NCBI GenBank assembly: GCA_964517005.1
Contig: CAZFAJ010000002.1
Coordinates: forward strand, 1 to 64,000
Source: CAYVBJ01 sp964517005
Lineage (GTDB): Bacteria; Bacteroidota; Rhodothermia; Balneolales; Balneolaceae
DNA: 64,000 bases
Direction: 5' to 3'
Shown here: one piece after another, positions 8,494-16,614 of the stretch
How positions within the stretch are numbered: position 1 is the first letter of the stretch
Layout: each line of letters begins with the position of its first letter
Made by a program: the position numbers and the translations under genes
Notes under the pieces: model-generated
What the model saw: the letters and a program-made list of their open reading frames with translations, nothing else
Databases searched by the model: none
What the model was told of the DNA's origin: nothing

Positions 8494-9852
8494 ATGAAAA
8501 CATTTGATCACATTATACTTGGAACAGGACAGGCAACAGGAACACTTTTGGGAAGATTCATTCCGACAGGCGATTCAATCGCTGTTATTGAAGGAGCAAA
8601 AGTCGGAGGCAGCTGTGTGAATTACGGCTGTACGCCAACAAAAACAATGGTAGCCAGCGCCCGCGCAATTCATATGGCGCGGCGAGGAGATTTTTATGGG
8701 TTCACTACAGGTGAAATCGAAGTGGATTACAACCGGGTGCGCGAACGGATGAACGAAATCAGAAACGGATCCAGCAGCGGTCTCGAGAACTGGATGAACG
8801 GGACAGAGAATGTAACACTTTTCACAGATTGGGGTTCTTTTACCGGCCCTAAAACAATCAAAGCCGGTGATGAAGAGATCGAAGGTGAGAAGATCTACAT
8901 TAACACAGGTACACGAGCCTTTAATCCCCCCATTGAAGGACTTGATGAGGTGCCGTGGATGGATAATATAAGACTCCTTGATCTTGAAGAATTACCTGAA
9001 CATCTGCTTATTATAGGGGGTGGTTATGTGGGCGTTGAATTCAGCCAGGTGTTCAGGCGATTCGGGTGTGATGTCACTATTATACAACGCAGCGATCAGC
9101 TTATGCCGCGTGAAGATGAGGATGTGGCCGCTGGAATACAGGAGATTTTGGAAGAGGAAGGTGTTACTGTGATGTGCAATTCCGAGGCCGAAGCAGTATC
9201 AGAAGAAAACGGAAGTATTCAATTGAAGCTTAAATCAGGTGAAAGGCTCAGTGGGACACATCTGCTGGTCGCCACGGGACGGGTTCCAAACAGTGACACT
9301 TTGAATCCGGAAGCGGCAGGCCTGAAAACGGACCAAAGAGGATTTTTACAGGTAGACGATCACTGCCGAACAAATGTGGACGGGGTTTTTGCTGTCGGCG
9401 ATGTAAACGGAGAGGGTGCTTTTACCCATACATCCGTTAACGATGCCGAAATCGTTTTGGACTATTTGAACGGTGGTGACCGCGCCATCTCAAAGCGTGA
9501 AGTGATCTACGGACTTTTTATTGATCCGCCTATGGGTCGTGTGGGTATGACAGAAAAGGAGGCACTAAAGGCAGGTAAAAACTTACTCAAGGCCAGTCGC
9601 CCGATGAGTAAAATAAGCCGGGCAAAAGAGATGGGAGAGACCAAAGGCTTTGCCAAATTACTGGTCGATGGTGATACTGATCTTGTACTGGGTGCATCTG
9701 TTTTGGGGCCGGGAGGTGATGAGATTATCAATATGTTTGCGGCAATCATGCATAGTGAAATTCCATGCAGGGAATACAGAAAAGTGGTGTTGGTTCACCC
9801 AACAGTTTCCGAATTGATGCCGTGGGTACTGGATGGATTAGAGCCGGTATAA
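8494..9852 (+). CDS. FAD-dependent pyridine nucleotide-disulfide oxidoreductase (MerA/Lpd-like)
   Basis: A 452-residue class I flavoprotein disulfide reductase. The N-terminal FAD site begins IILGTGQATG. The redox-active pair is in GGSCVNYGCTPTKTM (Cys41 and Cys46). The NAD(P)H site is GGGYVGVEF, and the dimerisation domain ends with the family signature HPTVSELMPW containing the active-site histidine. It is often named mercuric reductase by similarity, but it lacks the N-terminal HMA domain and the C-terminal vicinal cysteines that bind Hg(II), so mercury reduction is unlikely. A thiol or metabolite disulfide substrate is more plausible. It begins 17 bases after the histidine kinase gene and may be co-transcribed with it. 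Confidence 0.88.
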   Translation: MKTFDHIILGTGQATGTLLGRFIPTGDSIAVIEGAKVGGSCVNYGCTPTKTMVASARAIHMARRGDFYGFTTGEIEVDYNRVRERMNEIRNGSSSGLENWMNGTENVTLFTDWGSFTGPKTIKAGDEEIEGEKIYINTGTRAFNPPIEGLDEVPWMDNIRLLDLEELPEHLLIIGGGYVGVEFSQVFRRFGCDVTIIQRSDQLMPREDEDVAAGIQEILEEEGVTVMCNSEAEAVSEENGSIQLKLKSGERLSGTHLLVATGRVPNSDTLNPEAAGLKTDQRGFLQVDDHCRTNVDGVFAVGDVNGEGAFTHTSVNDAEIVLDYLNGGDRAISKREVIYGLFIDPPMGRVGMTEKEALKAGKNLLKASRPMSKISRAKEMGETKGFAKLLVDGDTDLVLGASVLGPGGDEIINMFAAIMHSEIPCREYRKVVLVHPTVSELMPWVLDGLEPV

Positions 9853-9905
9853 ACCCCGAAACCGGATCTTTGACTATTAATTTTTCTCAGCAGGTTAGAG
9901 ATTCA

Positions 9906-10322
9906 CTATGAGCCGGCTCGGACAAGTTTATCCTCAATTTGTGCAAATAAACGGGATCTGTATTTGCTCACTGCAGTTTCCTGGGTTCCGGCCATCACAT
10001 TTCTGCTTCTCTGAGAGCCTTTAACCTCTACACTGACAAATCCTTCATCCGTTCGCTGAATAAATACTTCCATAAGAAGGGTTTGAACAGGTTCAATTCC
10101 AAAATCATTGGTCATTTCTGCTGCTGTAAGTTTAACAGATTCGGGTCCATCTGATTCCTTGTTAATGACACTTAAGCCAATATTTCCAACTGATTTTTCT
10201 ACCGTTTCTACCGCGATGGTAAAGTCTTCATCGTACTCTCTGTACTGCGAGCTGCTTTTGGTAGTTGCGCAACCAATGAAGAGTACTAACGAAAGGATCA
10301 GAGAAATTTTATATGAGAACAT
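9906..10322 (-). CDS. small lipoprotein of unknown function
   Basis: A 138-residue protein with a clear lipoprotein signal (LSLVLFIGC, Cys18). The mature part is a mixed alpha/beta sequence of about 120 residues with alternating hydrophobic strands (VSVEVKGSQRS) and a basic C-terminal helix. I recognise no family. It converges on the flavoprotein gene and has no obvious partner. It is a genuine gene by its signal peptide, composition and isolated position. Confidence 0.65.
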   Translation of the reverse strand: MFSYKISLILSLVLFIGCATTKSSSQYREYDEDFTIAVETVEKSVGNIGLSVINKESDGPESVKLTAAEMTNDFGIEPVQTLLMEVFIQRTDEGFVSVEVKGSQRSRNVMAGTQETAVSKYRSRLFAQIEDKLVRAGS

Positions 10323-10703
10323 AATGGTACAAAATTTAAATGGTTTCGGGAATTTTAACTGTTTTCAATGACAATTTAAACATTAATACTTTAAAAAGTC
10401 GAATATCAGAACAGATAAAGTTTTACATGCAATTGCGGATCGTATTGATTCGTTATTAAATGAAAAGAAGATTTTAAAACTAAATAACGTATGGAAATTT
10501 TAAAAAGTGCAATAACTCATCTTGAGTGTCCGATTAAAAGAAATTTCAGTTAAATAAAAAATATTGTCCGGTTAATTACAAGGAGGATTCTCAATAATTA
10601 GAAATTTGTCTGAATATTTTGTAACTAACATAATTGTGAAATTTTGAATAATAGCCGAAAAAATTTCGGTGAATGAATAATCAATTCAAAAAAGGAGGTA
10701 TGA
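10323..10703. other. gene-free region before the DUF1508 gene
   Basis: About 380 A+T-rich bases between the divergent lipoprotein and DUF1508 genes. A short open stretch ending at 10502 encodes a tail like HAIADRIDSLLNEKKIL but has no start codon. A small hairpin, CCGAAA-AAA-TTTCGG, lies near 10660-10674. Nothing else is recognisable. Confidence 0.5.
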
Positions 10704-10871
10704 ATGCCTAAATGTGAAATATACAAAGATGTAAAAGGCGAATGGAGATGGCGAAGAGTTACTAAAGATGGTGAAATCAAAGCCTATTCTGAAACGGGTT
10801 TTGAGGAGAAGGAAAAATGTGAAGAGGATGGAAAAAAGCACGGTAATTGTTCAAGCTACAAACGCGTTTAA
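10704..10871 (+). CDS. DUF1508 (YegP-like) small protein
   Basis: This 55-codon gene has an unusually strong ribosome-binding site (AAAGGAGG at 10691-10698, five bases before the ATG at 10704). The product contains the DUF1508 hallmark: CEIYKDVKGEWRWRRVTKDG, then GEIKAYSETGF and KEKCEEDG. The family normally reads F-E-x-Y-x-D-x-x-G-x-(W/F)-R-W-R-L-x-A-x-N-G-x-x-x-A-x-S, with a following helix. It forms a small alpha/beta domain whose molecular role is not settled. An overlapping ATG at 10700 gives only three codons and is not used. Confident as a gene; function unknown. Confidence 0.8.
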   Translation: MPKCEIYKDVKGEWRWRRVTKDGEIKAYSETGFEEKEKCEEDGKKHGNCSSYKRV

Positions 10872-11206
10872 ATCTTGTATCGTGTAAAATTTAAGTTCCG
10901 GATGTTGGCAAAATGTCAGCCAACGAATGATTTTGACCCTTATTATTGACCCTAAGGAAAGTCTCAGACTGTAAATTAAATTCCATTCCATTGTTAAGTC
11001 AAATACGAAATGTCGGTCGAAAACTGTCAGCACCTGCTGGACATTGTCCGCCTGCCGGCTGATCTGACAGCGTTGGGTTTTGTGAGAAAATCGCCTTGCG
11101 CCACCTTCTTTCAAAGTTAGTGACGCTGACATTCCGACCGCTGTCGGGACGGCAAAAGTGCCGGTATGCTGTCAGGTCTCACCAACTCTTTAGTCTTGCC
11201 AAAGCA
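10872..11206. other. intergenic region rich in short inverted repeats (possible structured RNA or palindromic element)
   Basis: This 335-base region between the convergent DUF1508 and aat genes is richer in G+C than its surroundings and holds three TGTCAG and two CTGACA hexamers (10914, 11025, 11064, 11126, 11170). Perfect short stems include CTGTCAG 11024-11030 with CTGACAG 11064-11070, GGAC/GTCC at 11039-11049, CCGAC/GTCGG at 11134-11147 and CGGCA/TGCCG at 11150-11163. The last two are enclosed by CTGACA 11126-11131 with TGTCAG 11170-11175 and GTGA 11120-11123 with TCAC 11179-11182. Toward the DUF1508 side lie a repeated TTGACCCT (13-base period) and AGTCT-C-AGACT. No believable protein is encoded. 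Confidence 0.5.
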
Positions 11207-11896
11207 CTAATCTGTCTGGATCATTTTCGCATCAAAAGAAGCTTCCTTGTGCAAAGCTTTTTCCAACAGTTTCATATATGTGATATTTGGAATTTCTTTG
11301 CAGCCGAATTGAGCAAGATGATCTGTGTAATATTGAGTATCCCACAATTCAAATCCGTTAACATCGAGGATCCGATGGCAATAGTACAGAGCGATTTTAT
11401 CTGCTTCCGGCCCTTTTTTAAACATCGATTCACCGAAAAACGCGGCGCCAACGGAAACTCCGTACAAGCCACCGGCTAGGCTGCCGGAGTGATCAAATAT
11501 TTCAATGGAGTGGGCATATCCCAGTTTATGCAAATAATCATAAGAACGGATAATAAGATCTGATATCCAGGTAGTATTACGATTTGCACATTCTGTGATT
11601 ACCTCCCGAAAGCAGCTGTCTGCTTTCCAGCTGTATCGCCCCTGCCGAACGATACGATGGATATTTTTAGATACTTTAAAATCATCAATGGGAATAATTC
11701 CTCTTCTGCGTGCACCGTACCACTCATAGCTTTCGTCATGGCGTGATGCACTCATAGGGAAAATACCGTTTTGATAGCCTTTTAAGAGAGCTTCAGGCGG
11801 TATGATGGTATGCGAATCGGTTTTCAAAACAGTTCTCTTTTTGGAATATTTTTTTTTATCGTTCAGGAAAATAAAAAAAGCCTGACTGCAGAACAA
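11207..11896 (-). CDS. aat: leucyl/phenylalanyl-tRNA-protein transferase
   Basis: Aat transfers Leu or Phe from tRNA to the N-terminus of proteins with basic first residues, marking them for ClpS/ClpAP. Family blocks are all visible: PPEALLKGYQNGIFPMS, the RRGIIPIDDFKVSK stretch, FREVITECANR, TWISDLIIRSYDYLHKLGYAHS, the core SVGAAFFGESMF and ELWDTQYYTDHLAQFG. The longest frame (229 codons) begins at 11896, inside the hairpin of a terminator belonging to the upstream gene, and gives an N-terminal extension unlike the family. A TTG at 11827 (protein starting LKTDSHTIIPPEALL) would give the usual N-terminus and is my preferred start. The enzyme call is certain. Confidence 0.93.
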   Translation of the reverse strand: MFCSQAFFIFLNDKKKYSKKRTVLKTDSHTIIPPEALLKGYQNGIFPMSASRHDESYEWYGARRRGIIPIDDFKVSKNIHRIVRQGRYSWKADSCFREVITECANRNTTWISDLIIRSYDYLHKLGYAHSIEIFDHSGSLAGGLYGVSVGAAFFGESMFKKGPEADKIALYYCHRILDVNGFELWDTQYYTDHLAQFGCKEIPNITYMKLLEKALHKEASFDAKMIQTD

Positions 11897-11904
11897 TCAG
11901 GCTT
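11871..11904 (-). terminator. rho-independent terminator after the uvrB operon
   Basis: Read on the minus strand, AAGCCTGA and TCAGGCTT (stem 11878-11904, 11-base loop) are followed by a run of seven T. It ends the transcript from uvrB and the methyltransferase gene, whose stop is 67 bases upstream. Confidence 0.8.
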
Positions 11905-11970
11905 CCATAACAAGCTTTTTTCTGAGTTCGATACTGGATCACCCGCATATACTACCGCAAATAAATAAAA

Positions 11971-12534
11971 CTATACACCATTCTTTTCAACATCATAAAT
12001 CAGGTAAGGCGGGATATTCAGCATCTCTCTTTCTGTTTTCACATTACCAAATACTTCCATGAGGGGTTTTTTGAGATGACCGGATGTCTGGTAGGCAAGG
12101 AATTTTCCGCTTGGTTTCAGGATCTCTTTGGTTGCCTGCAAAACCTTCCGTTTGCGATCCGATTTCAGAAAAGAGAAAGGGATTCCTGACAGCACATAAT
12201 CAATTTTTCCAATCAGTTCTTCCTGAAGGATCTCTTTTACATCTCCGGCAAGTACATTGTGAATTTCAACTCTTGGATCATTTAAGGTGTGCCGCAGCTG
12301 CCTTACAAAATTTTCATTTGCTTCAATCAGTATCATTCGTGAGCCTGATGTCATTTTATCAAGAATATATCTGGAAAAGACACCATTACCGGGTCCGTAT
12401 TCCACTAAATTGATATCAAGAGTAAAATCGATGTGCTGGCAGACTTTTTTTACACAGCGTAAAGAGGTGGGCGTAATCGAAGCTACATCGCGGTCTTTAA
12501 TAAAGTTTTTAATATAGGTATATGTGGTATTCAT
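11971..12534 (-). CDS. SAM-dependent methyltransferase, phospholipid N-methyltransferase (PmtA)-like
   Basis: A 187-residue class I methyltransferase. The SAM-binding motif I is VEYGPGNGVFSRYIL (about residues 44-58), with the acidic ribose-binding region in LIEANENFVRQL and the motif IV-like DYVLSGIPFSFL. The SGIPF version of motif IV and the overall size fit the PmtA type (COG3963) that methylates phosphatidylethanolamine. They also fit the related KsgA-like fold, but KsgA's NLPYN motif is absent. The gene begins 10 bases after uvrB in the same direction and is followed by a terminator, so it is the last gene of that operon. Lipid methylation is inferred. Confidence 0.72.
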   Translation of the reverse strand: MNTTYTYIKNFIKDRDVASITPTSLRCVKKVCQHIDFTLDINLVEYGPGNGVFSRYILDKMTSGSRMILIEANENFVRQLRHTLNDPRVEIHNVLAGDVKEILQEELIGKIDYVLSGIPFSFLKSDRKRKVLQATKEILKPSGKFLAYQTSGHLKKPLMEVFGNVKTEREMLNIPPYLIYDVEKNGV

Positions 12535-12544
12535 CTTACAGTTC

Positions 12545-14590
12545 TCATAATTCTTCTTCCAGTTGTGCTATTTGGTCACGAATTCTTGCCGCTTCTTCAA
12601 ACTCCATGTTTTTTGCAGCCTGCAACATCGTGTCGCGTAGATAATCGATAAATTTATCCTTGCTTTCAAATGTTATTTCTTTCATGGCCGGGTTGGCTTT
12701 GTATTTCACTCCATCTTCAGCCACTTTAACTACTTCAAGATAATCATCTTCTTTCTGTTTTGTGTCAAAATTAAAATTCTGTGTTGATATGAGAGAAGGA
12801 TCAACAAGAGGTTTCAACTCTTTTTCTATTGTCTTTGGTGTGATTCCATGTTTTTTATTGTACTCTTTTTGCAGTTTTCTGCGCCGGTTTGTTTCGTCAA
12901 TCACTTTGTGCATGCTGTTGGTAATTTTATCGGCATATAAAATTGCTTTTCCTCCAACATTTCTTGCCGCCCTGCCGACTATTTGGAAAAGGGAGGTTTC
13001 TGAGCGCAAAAAGCCTTCCTTGTCAGCATCCAGAATAGCCACCAGACTCAGTTCCGGTATGTCGATTCCCTCACGCAGAAGGTTAATTCCAACCAGTACA
13101 TTAAAATCACCACGCCTGAATTTATAAAGAACTTCAATACGTTGCATGGCATCCAGCTCACTGTGCATATATGCGGCGCTGATGCCGAGATTTTTAAGAT
13201 ATTCACTTAACTCCTCACTCAGGCGTTTAGTAAGTGTGATACAGAGAACGCGTTCGTTTTTTTCAGCACGAACCTGAATCTCCTCAAGCAGATCGTCTAT
13301 CTGTGTATCAAGCGGCCTGACTTCTATCTCCGGTTCCATTAATCCTGTCGGACGTATAATCTGTTCTACAAAGACGCCGCCAGATTTTTCAAGTTCGTAA
13401 TCTTTGGGTGTAGCACTTACAAAAATGGATTGATTAACCATCGATTCCCACTCTTCGAATGTCAGGGGTCGGTTATCCAGGGCGGAGGGGAGCCGGAATC
13501 CGTGTTCCACAAGTTCAATTTTTCTGGAACGGTCTCCGCCATACATGGCTCCGATTTGAGGTACGGTTTGATGGCTTTCATCCACAACCAGCAAATAATC
13601 ATCGGGAAAGTAATCAAACAGGCAGTAAGGTCTTTCACCGGGTTTACGTGCGCTCAAATAGCGCGAGTAGTTTTCGATTCCGGCACAATACCCGATCTCC
13701 TGCATCATCTCGATATCAAAAAGAGTACGCTGCTGCAAGCGTTTTGCTTCAAGGTATTTCTGTTCATTTTGCAGCACATCTACCCTCCAGTGCATCTCAT
13801 CCCGGATCTGTTCAATTGCCTGGTCAAGCCGTCCTTTGGTTGTTACATAATGTGAAGCGGGGTATATCCTGAATTCGTCGACACGTTCAATAGTATGACC
13901 GGTCTCTGCTTCAAATATTTCCATATTTTCAATCTCATCACCCCAAAAGGTGATGCGTAAACCTTCGTCCGAGTAGGCCGGGTATATATCGACCACATCA
14001 CCCCTTACGCGGAATGAGCCGCGTGTGAACTCATTATCTTTTCGTGTATAATGCAGATCCACCAAATCATAGAGAAGCTTGTTCCGTGGGATTTCCATAT
14101 CCGTTTTCAGGTTGATGATCAGCTGCTCATACTCCGACGGCGAGCCGATACCGTAAATACAGCTCACTGATGAAACTATGATTACATCCCTCCGGCCCGA
14201 CAATAACGAGCTTGTAGCTCTGAGCCTCAGGCGCTGAATTTCCTCATTAATGGATAAATCTTTTTCTATGTACTTATCTTGTGCAGAGAGATAGGCTTCC
14301 GGCTGATAGTAGTCGTAGTACGAAATAAAGAATTCAACGCGGTTTTCCGGGAAAAAATCGCTGAATTCCCGGTAAAGCTGCGCGGCCAGTGTTTTATTAT
14401 GGCTCATCACCAGCGTGGGTTTATTCACATTATCAATAACACCTGCTATGGTTCGCGTTTTTCCTGATCCTGTAATTCCCAGCAGGGTTTGATATTTATC
14501 TCCCTCGTTAACTCCTTCTGTGAGCTCTTTAATTGCATTTGGCTGGTCGCCAGCAGGCGCCCAGGGTGACTGAAGCTTAAAATTTGACAT
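12545..14590 (-). CDS. uvrB: excinuclease ABC subunit B
   Basis: UvrB, the damage-verifying helicase of nucleotide excision repair, 681 residues (the usual length). Walker A is GITGSGKT with Lys44, and the beta-hairpin region is YYDYYQPEAYL. The DEAD-type box reads VVDESHQ near residue 340, helicase motif VI is QIVGRAARN, and a C-terminal UVR domain (MEFEEAARIRDQIAQLEEEL) binds UvrC. It is transcribed divergently from tyrA and leads an operon with the PmtA-like methyltransferase gene. No unusual features. Confidence 0.98.
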   Translation of the reverse strand: MSNFKLQSPWAPAGDQPNAIKELTEGVNEGDKYQTLLGITGSGKTRTIAGVIDNVNKPTLVMSHNKTLAAQLYREFSDFFPENRVEFFISYYDYYQPEAYLSAQDKYIEKDLSINEEIQRLRLRATSSLLSGRRDVIIVSSVSCIYGIGSPSEYEQLIINLKTDMEIPRNKLLYDLVDLHYTRKDNEFTRGSFRVRGDVVDIYPAYSDEGLRITFWGDEIENMEIFEAETGHTIERVDEFRIYPASHYVTTKGRLDQAIEQIRDEMHWRVDVLQNEQKYLEAKRLQQRTLFDIEMMQEIGYCAGIENYSRYLSARKPGERPYCLFDYFPDDYLLVVDESHQTVPQIGAMYGGDRSRKIELVEHGFRLPSALDNRPLTFEEWESMVNQSIFVSATPKDYELEKSGGVFVEQIIRPTGLMEPEIEVRPLDTQIDDLLEEIQVRAEKNERVLCITLTKRLSEELSEYLKNLGISAAYMHSELDAMQRIEVLYKFRRGDFNVLVGINLLREGIDIPELSLVAILDADKEGFLRSETSLFQIVGRAARNVGGKAILYADKITNSMHKVIDETNRRRKLQKEYNKKHGITPKTIEKELKPLVDPSLISTQNFNFDTKQKEDDYLEVVKVAEDGVKYKANPAMKEITFESKDKFIDYLRDTMLQAAKNMEFEEAARIRDQIAQLEEEL

Positions 14591-14724
14591 GTTTACTAAA
14601 ATAAGGACTATTTACAACCAAGTAAATAAATATGTTATGGATTCATTTCTTTGATGAAAGCAAATAAATGCTGAATTTTACAACTCTTTAAATCCCTTTA
14701 CTAAAAAATTGAATAATTAAAATA

Positions 14725-15855
14725 ATGGCGGATAGAGAAGCTTTAAAGAAGCAACGAAAAAGAATAGATAATATTGACGAACAGATTTTAGATCTTTTGA
14801 AAAAGCGGAATGAAGTCTCTCAGGATGTTATCAGAAAAAAAATTGAAAAACAGCTGCCCATATTTGTGGCAAACCGGGAACTTGAGAAAACCCGTGACTT
14901 CCGGGAAAAAGCTGTTATGCGAGGTCTTGACCCGGAATGGGCTGAAGATTTTCTCAGGATGATTATGTCAGCATCGAGGGCGAGCCAGTCTGCGGAAACA
15001 TTTCCAAGAGCTACCGAAAGGCCCATGCATATTCTGTTTGTAGGCGGCGAAGGAGGGATGGGAACACTTTACCGAAGTATTGCGGAGCGATCCGGCCATG
15101 TTGTCTATTCCATTGATAAGGGAAATTGGTACGAGTTGGATGAGATTTCACCGAAAATAGATATGGCAATCGTAACAGTACCAATTAATGTTACGGTTGA
15201 TGTAATCAAAAGAGTGAGTGCAAAACTGAATTCTGAAACCATTCTCGCTGATTTCACAAGTAACAAATCGGAGCCGCTGAATGCGATGCTTAGGTCGCAT
15301 GACGGACCGGTTCTGGGCCTTCACCCAATGCACGGACCCGATGTTCCCAATTTATCCAAACAGCTGATGGTGGTGAGCCCCGGAAGGGATTCAGAGAAAG
15401 CACAGTGGTTTATCAACCAGTGTGAATTGTGGGGCATGCGTATTATTGAGGCAGATCCCCGGAATCATGACCATATCATGAATCTTGTTCAGGGATTGCG
15501 TCACTATGTGGCACTTTTACATGGATCGTTCATGAAGAAATATGACCTGGATCCAAATGATATGCTTGAATATTCAAGTCCTATCTACCGTGCAGAACTG
15601 ATGATGACCGGCAGAATCTTTGCACAGGATGCTGAATTGTATGCGGATATTGTATTTAGCAATGAAGACCGGCGAAACCTGTTGCTGAAATTTTTTGACC
15701 ATCATAAAAAACTGGCTGATCTGGTCAGATCAGATGATAAAGAAGGTTTTATTAAGGAATTTGAATCTGTCACCGATTTTTTTGGTAGTTTTGCAACGCG
15801 GGCCCTTGAAGAGAGCGGATACCTGATTAACAGGCTGGCAGACAGGTTTTCCTGA
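14725..15855 (+). CDS. tyrA: bifunctional chorismate mutase / prephenate dehydrogenase (T-protein)
   Basis: A 376-residue fusion like E. coli TyrA (373). Residues about 1-90 are an AroQ-type chorismate mutase: RKRIDNIDEQILDLLKKRNE, followed by the VAxRELEKTR-type motif. From residue 100 an NAD-binding prephenate dehydrogenase follows, with the glycine-rich loop FVGGEGGMGTLY, ADFTSNKS, and the catalytic-site block GLHPMHGPDVPN with its conserved His. It makes 4-hydroxyphenylpyruvate from chorismate for tyrosine synthesis. It is a single gene, divergent from uvrB. The E. coli-type fusion is unusual for Bacteroidota, where chorismate mutase is more often fused to DAHP synthase or prephenate dehydratase. 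Confidence 0.93.
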   Translation: MADREALKKQRKRIDNIDEQILDLLKKRNEVSQDVIRKKIEKQLPIFVANRELEKTRDFREKAVMRGLDPEWAEDFLRMIMSASRASQSAETFPRATERPMHILFVGGEGGMGTLYRSIAERSGHVVYSIDKGNWYELDEISPKIDMAIVTVPINVTVDVIKRVSAKLNSETILADFTSNKSEPLNAMLRSHDGPVLGLHPMHGPDVPNLSKQLMVVSPGRDSEKAQWFINQCELWGMRIIEADPRNHDHIMNLVQGLRHYVALLHGSFMKKYDLDPNDMLEYSSPIYRAELMMTGRIFAQDAELYADIVFSNEDRRNLLLKFFDHHKKLADLVRSDDKEGFIKEFESVTDFFGSFATRALEESGYLINRLADRFS

Positions 15856-15944
15856 ACAAGAGCGGAGGCTGTCCAAAATGATGCATTTGATTTATATATG
15901 CCTTACTAATTAATGTTTACTTCGGGGCAATGTACTGCCGGTTT

Positions 15945-15982
15945 TTGCCACGAAGGCACGAGGACGCGAAGTAACACGAAGA
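15945..15982. repeat. degenerate copy of a dispersed 'cacgaaggcgcgaag' intergenic repeat
   Basis: This stretch repeats variants of CACGAAGGCACGAGG and CGCGAAG. It resembles the core of the dispersed repeat found at 20010, 43599 and 46751. It lies between tyrA and tspO. Confidence 0.4.
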
Positions 15983-16007
15983 ACTCGTGCTGCAATTTCT
16001 CTTAGGA

Positions 16008-16514
16008 TCAGTTCATCGACCAGATTGTAAAAGTCAGAACCGAAGCAAATGTAACCCAGAGAAAATATGGCACCAGCAGCCATGCAGCCGGTTTGGATTT
16101 TTTGTAAAACTGAAAAATTGTCAATCCGATAAAAAGAAGTAAAAAAAGAATTTCAACGGATGCTCCGGCGAGAGAGTTTAAGCCAAAAAAGATATAAGAC
16201 CACGCTCCATTTAACAAAAGTTGTATCAGGAATAGTGAAAGTGCAAACTGAGCTTTTGAAAAGCCATACTCTTTCCATACAAGCCAGGCTGAAATACCCA
16301 TCATTGTGTACAGTATAGTCCAGACAGGCCCGAATACCCATCCGGGCGGATTCCAGGATGGCCTGTTCAGAGATTCATACCAGGCCCCTGAGGTTGAACC
16401 GGGTGAATACTGAGCTGCAAACCAGGCTACAAGAAAGCAGATGAGTATCCATCCGAACAGAGCCGGTATTATCCATCTCTTATTATTTACAGAAATATTA
16501 TTGATAATGTTAAT
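16008..16514 (-). CDS. tspO: TspO/MBR (tryptophan-rich sensory) protein, no canonical start codon
   Basis: The protein has the five-helix TspO pattern. Helix 1 includes WIIPALFGWILICFLVAW; the family signature is LNRPSWNPPGWVFGPVWT; then LLNGAWSYIFFGLN and a final helix of about 20 residues. TspO binds tetrapyrroles and cholesterol-like ligands in the membrane and modulates stress and porphyrin metabolism. The frame is open from a stop at 16524-16526 to TGA at 16008. The first ATG (16304) would remove helix 1 and the signature. No ATG, GTG or TTG lies upstream in frame. I place the start at an ATT near 16514, but an upstream sequencing error is an alternative. Confidence 0.82.
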   Translation of the reverse strand: MNIINNISVNNKRWIIPALFGWILICFLVAWFAAQYSPGSTSGAWYESLNRPSWNPPGWVFGPVWTILYTMMGISAWLVWKEYGFSKAQFALSLFLIQLLLNGAWSYIFFGLNSLAGASVEILFLLLFIGLTIFQFYKKSKPAAWLLVPYFLWVTFASVLTFTIWSMN

Positions 16515-16527
16515 GTTCTTTGATTAA

Positions 16528-16554
16528 TTGTATAGACTATCATTTTTATATTTG
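16528..16554 (+). promoter_or_regulatory. candidate promoter of the metalloprotease gene
   Basis: TATATTTG at 16547-16554 fits the Bacteroidota -7 consensus TAnnTTTG. TTG at 16528-16530 could be the -33 element (16-base spacer, slightly short). The predicted transcript starts about 54 bases before the ATG at 16615. Confidence 0.4.
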
Positions 16555-16614
16555 TATAGTTGAATTCCAAATGTAGAACCTGATTATTATAGTAAAACGA
16601 TACATTAAATTTAT

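Noticed and set aside
8494..9852. Mercuric reductase (MerA) and mercury resistance
   Set aside because: No HMA domain, no C-terminal vicinal cysteines, no merR, merT or merP next to it.
10851..11132. A 93-codon minus-strand frame in the structured intergenic region
   Set aside because: It overlaps the DUF1508 gene and runs through the hairpins; composition and lack of a ribosome site argue against a gene.
13430..13855. A 141-codon frame opposite uvrB
   Set aside because: It is antisense to conserved uvrB sequence, with no independent support.
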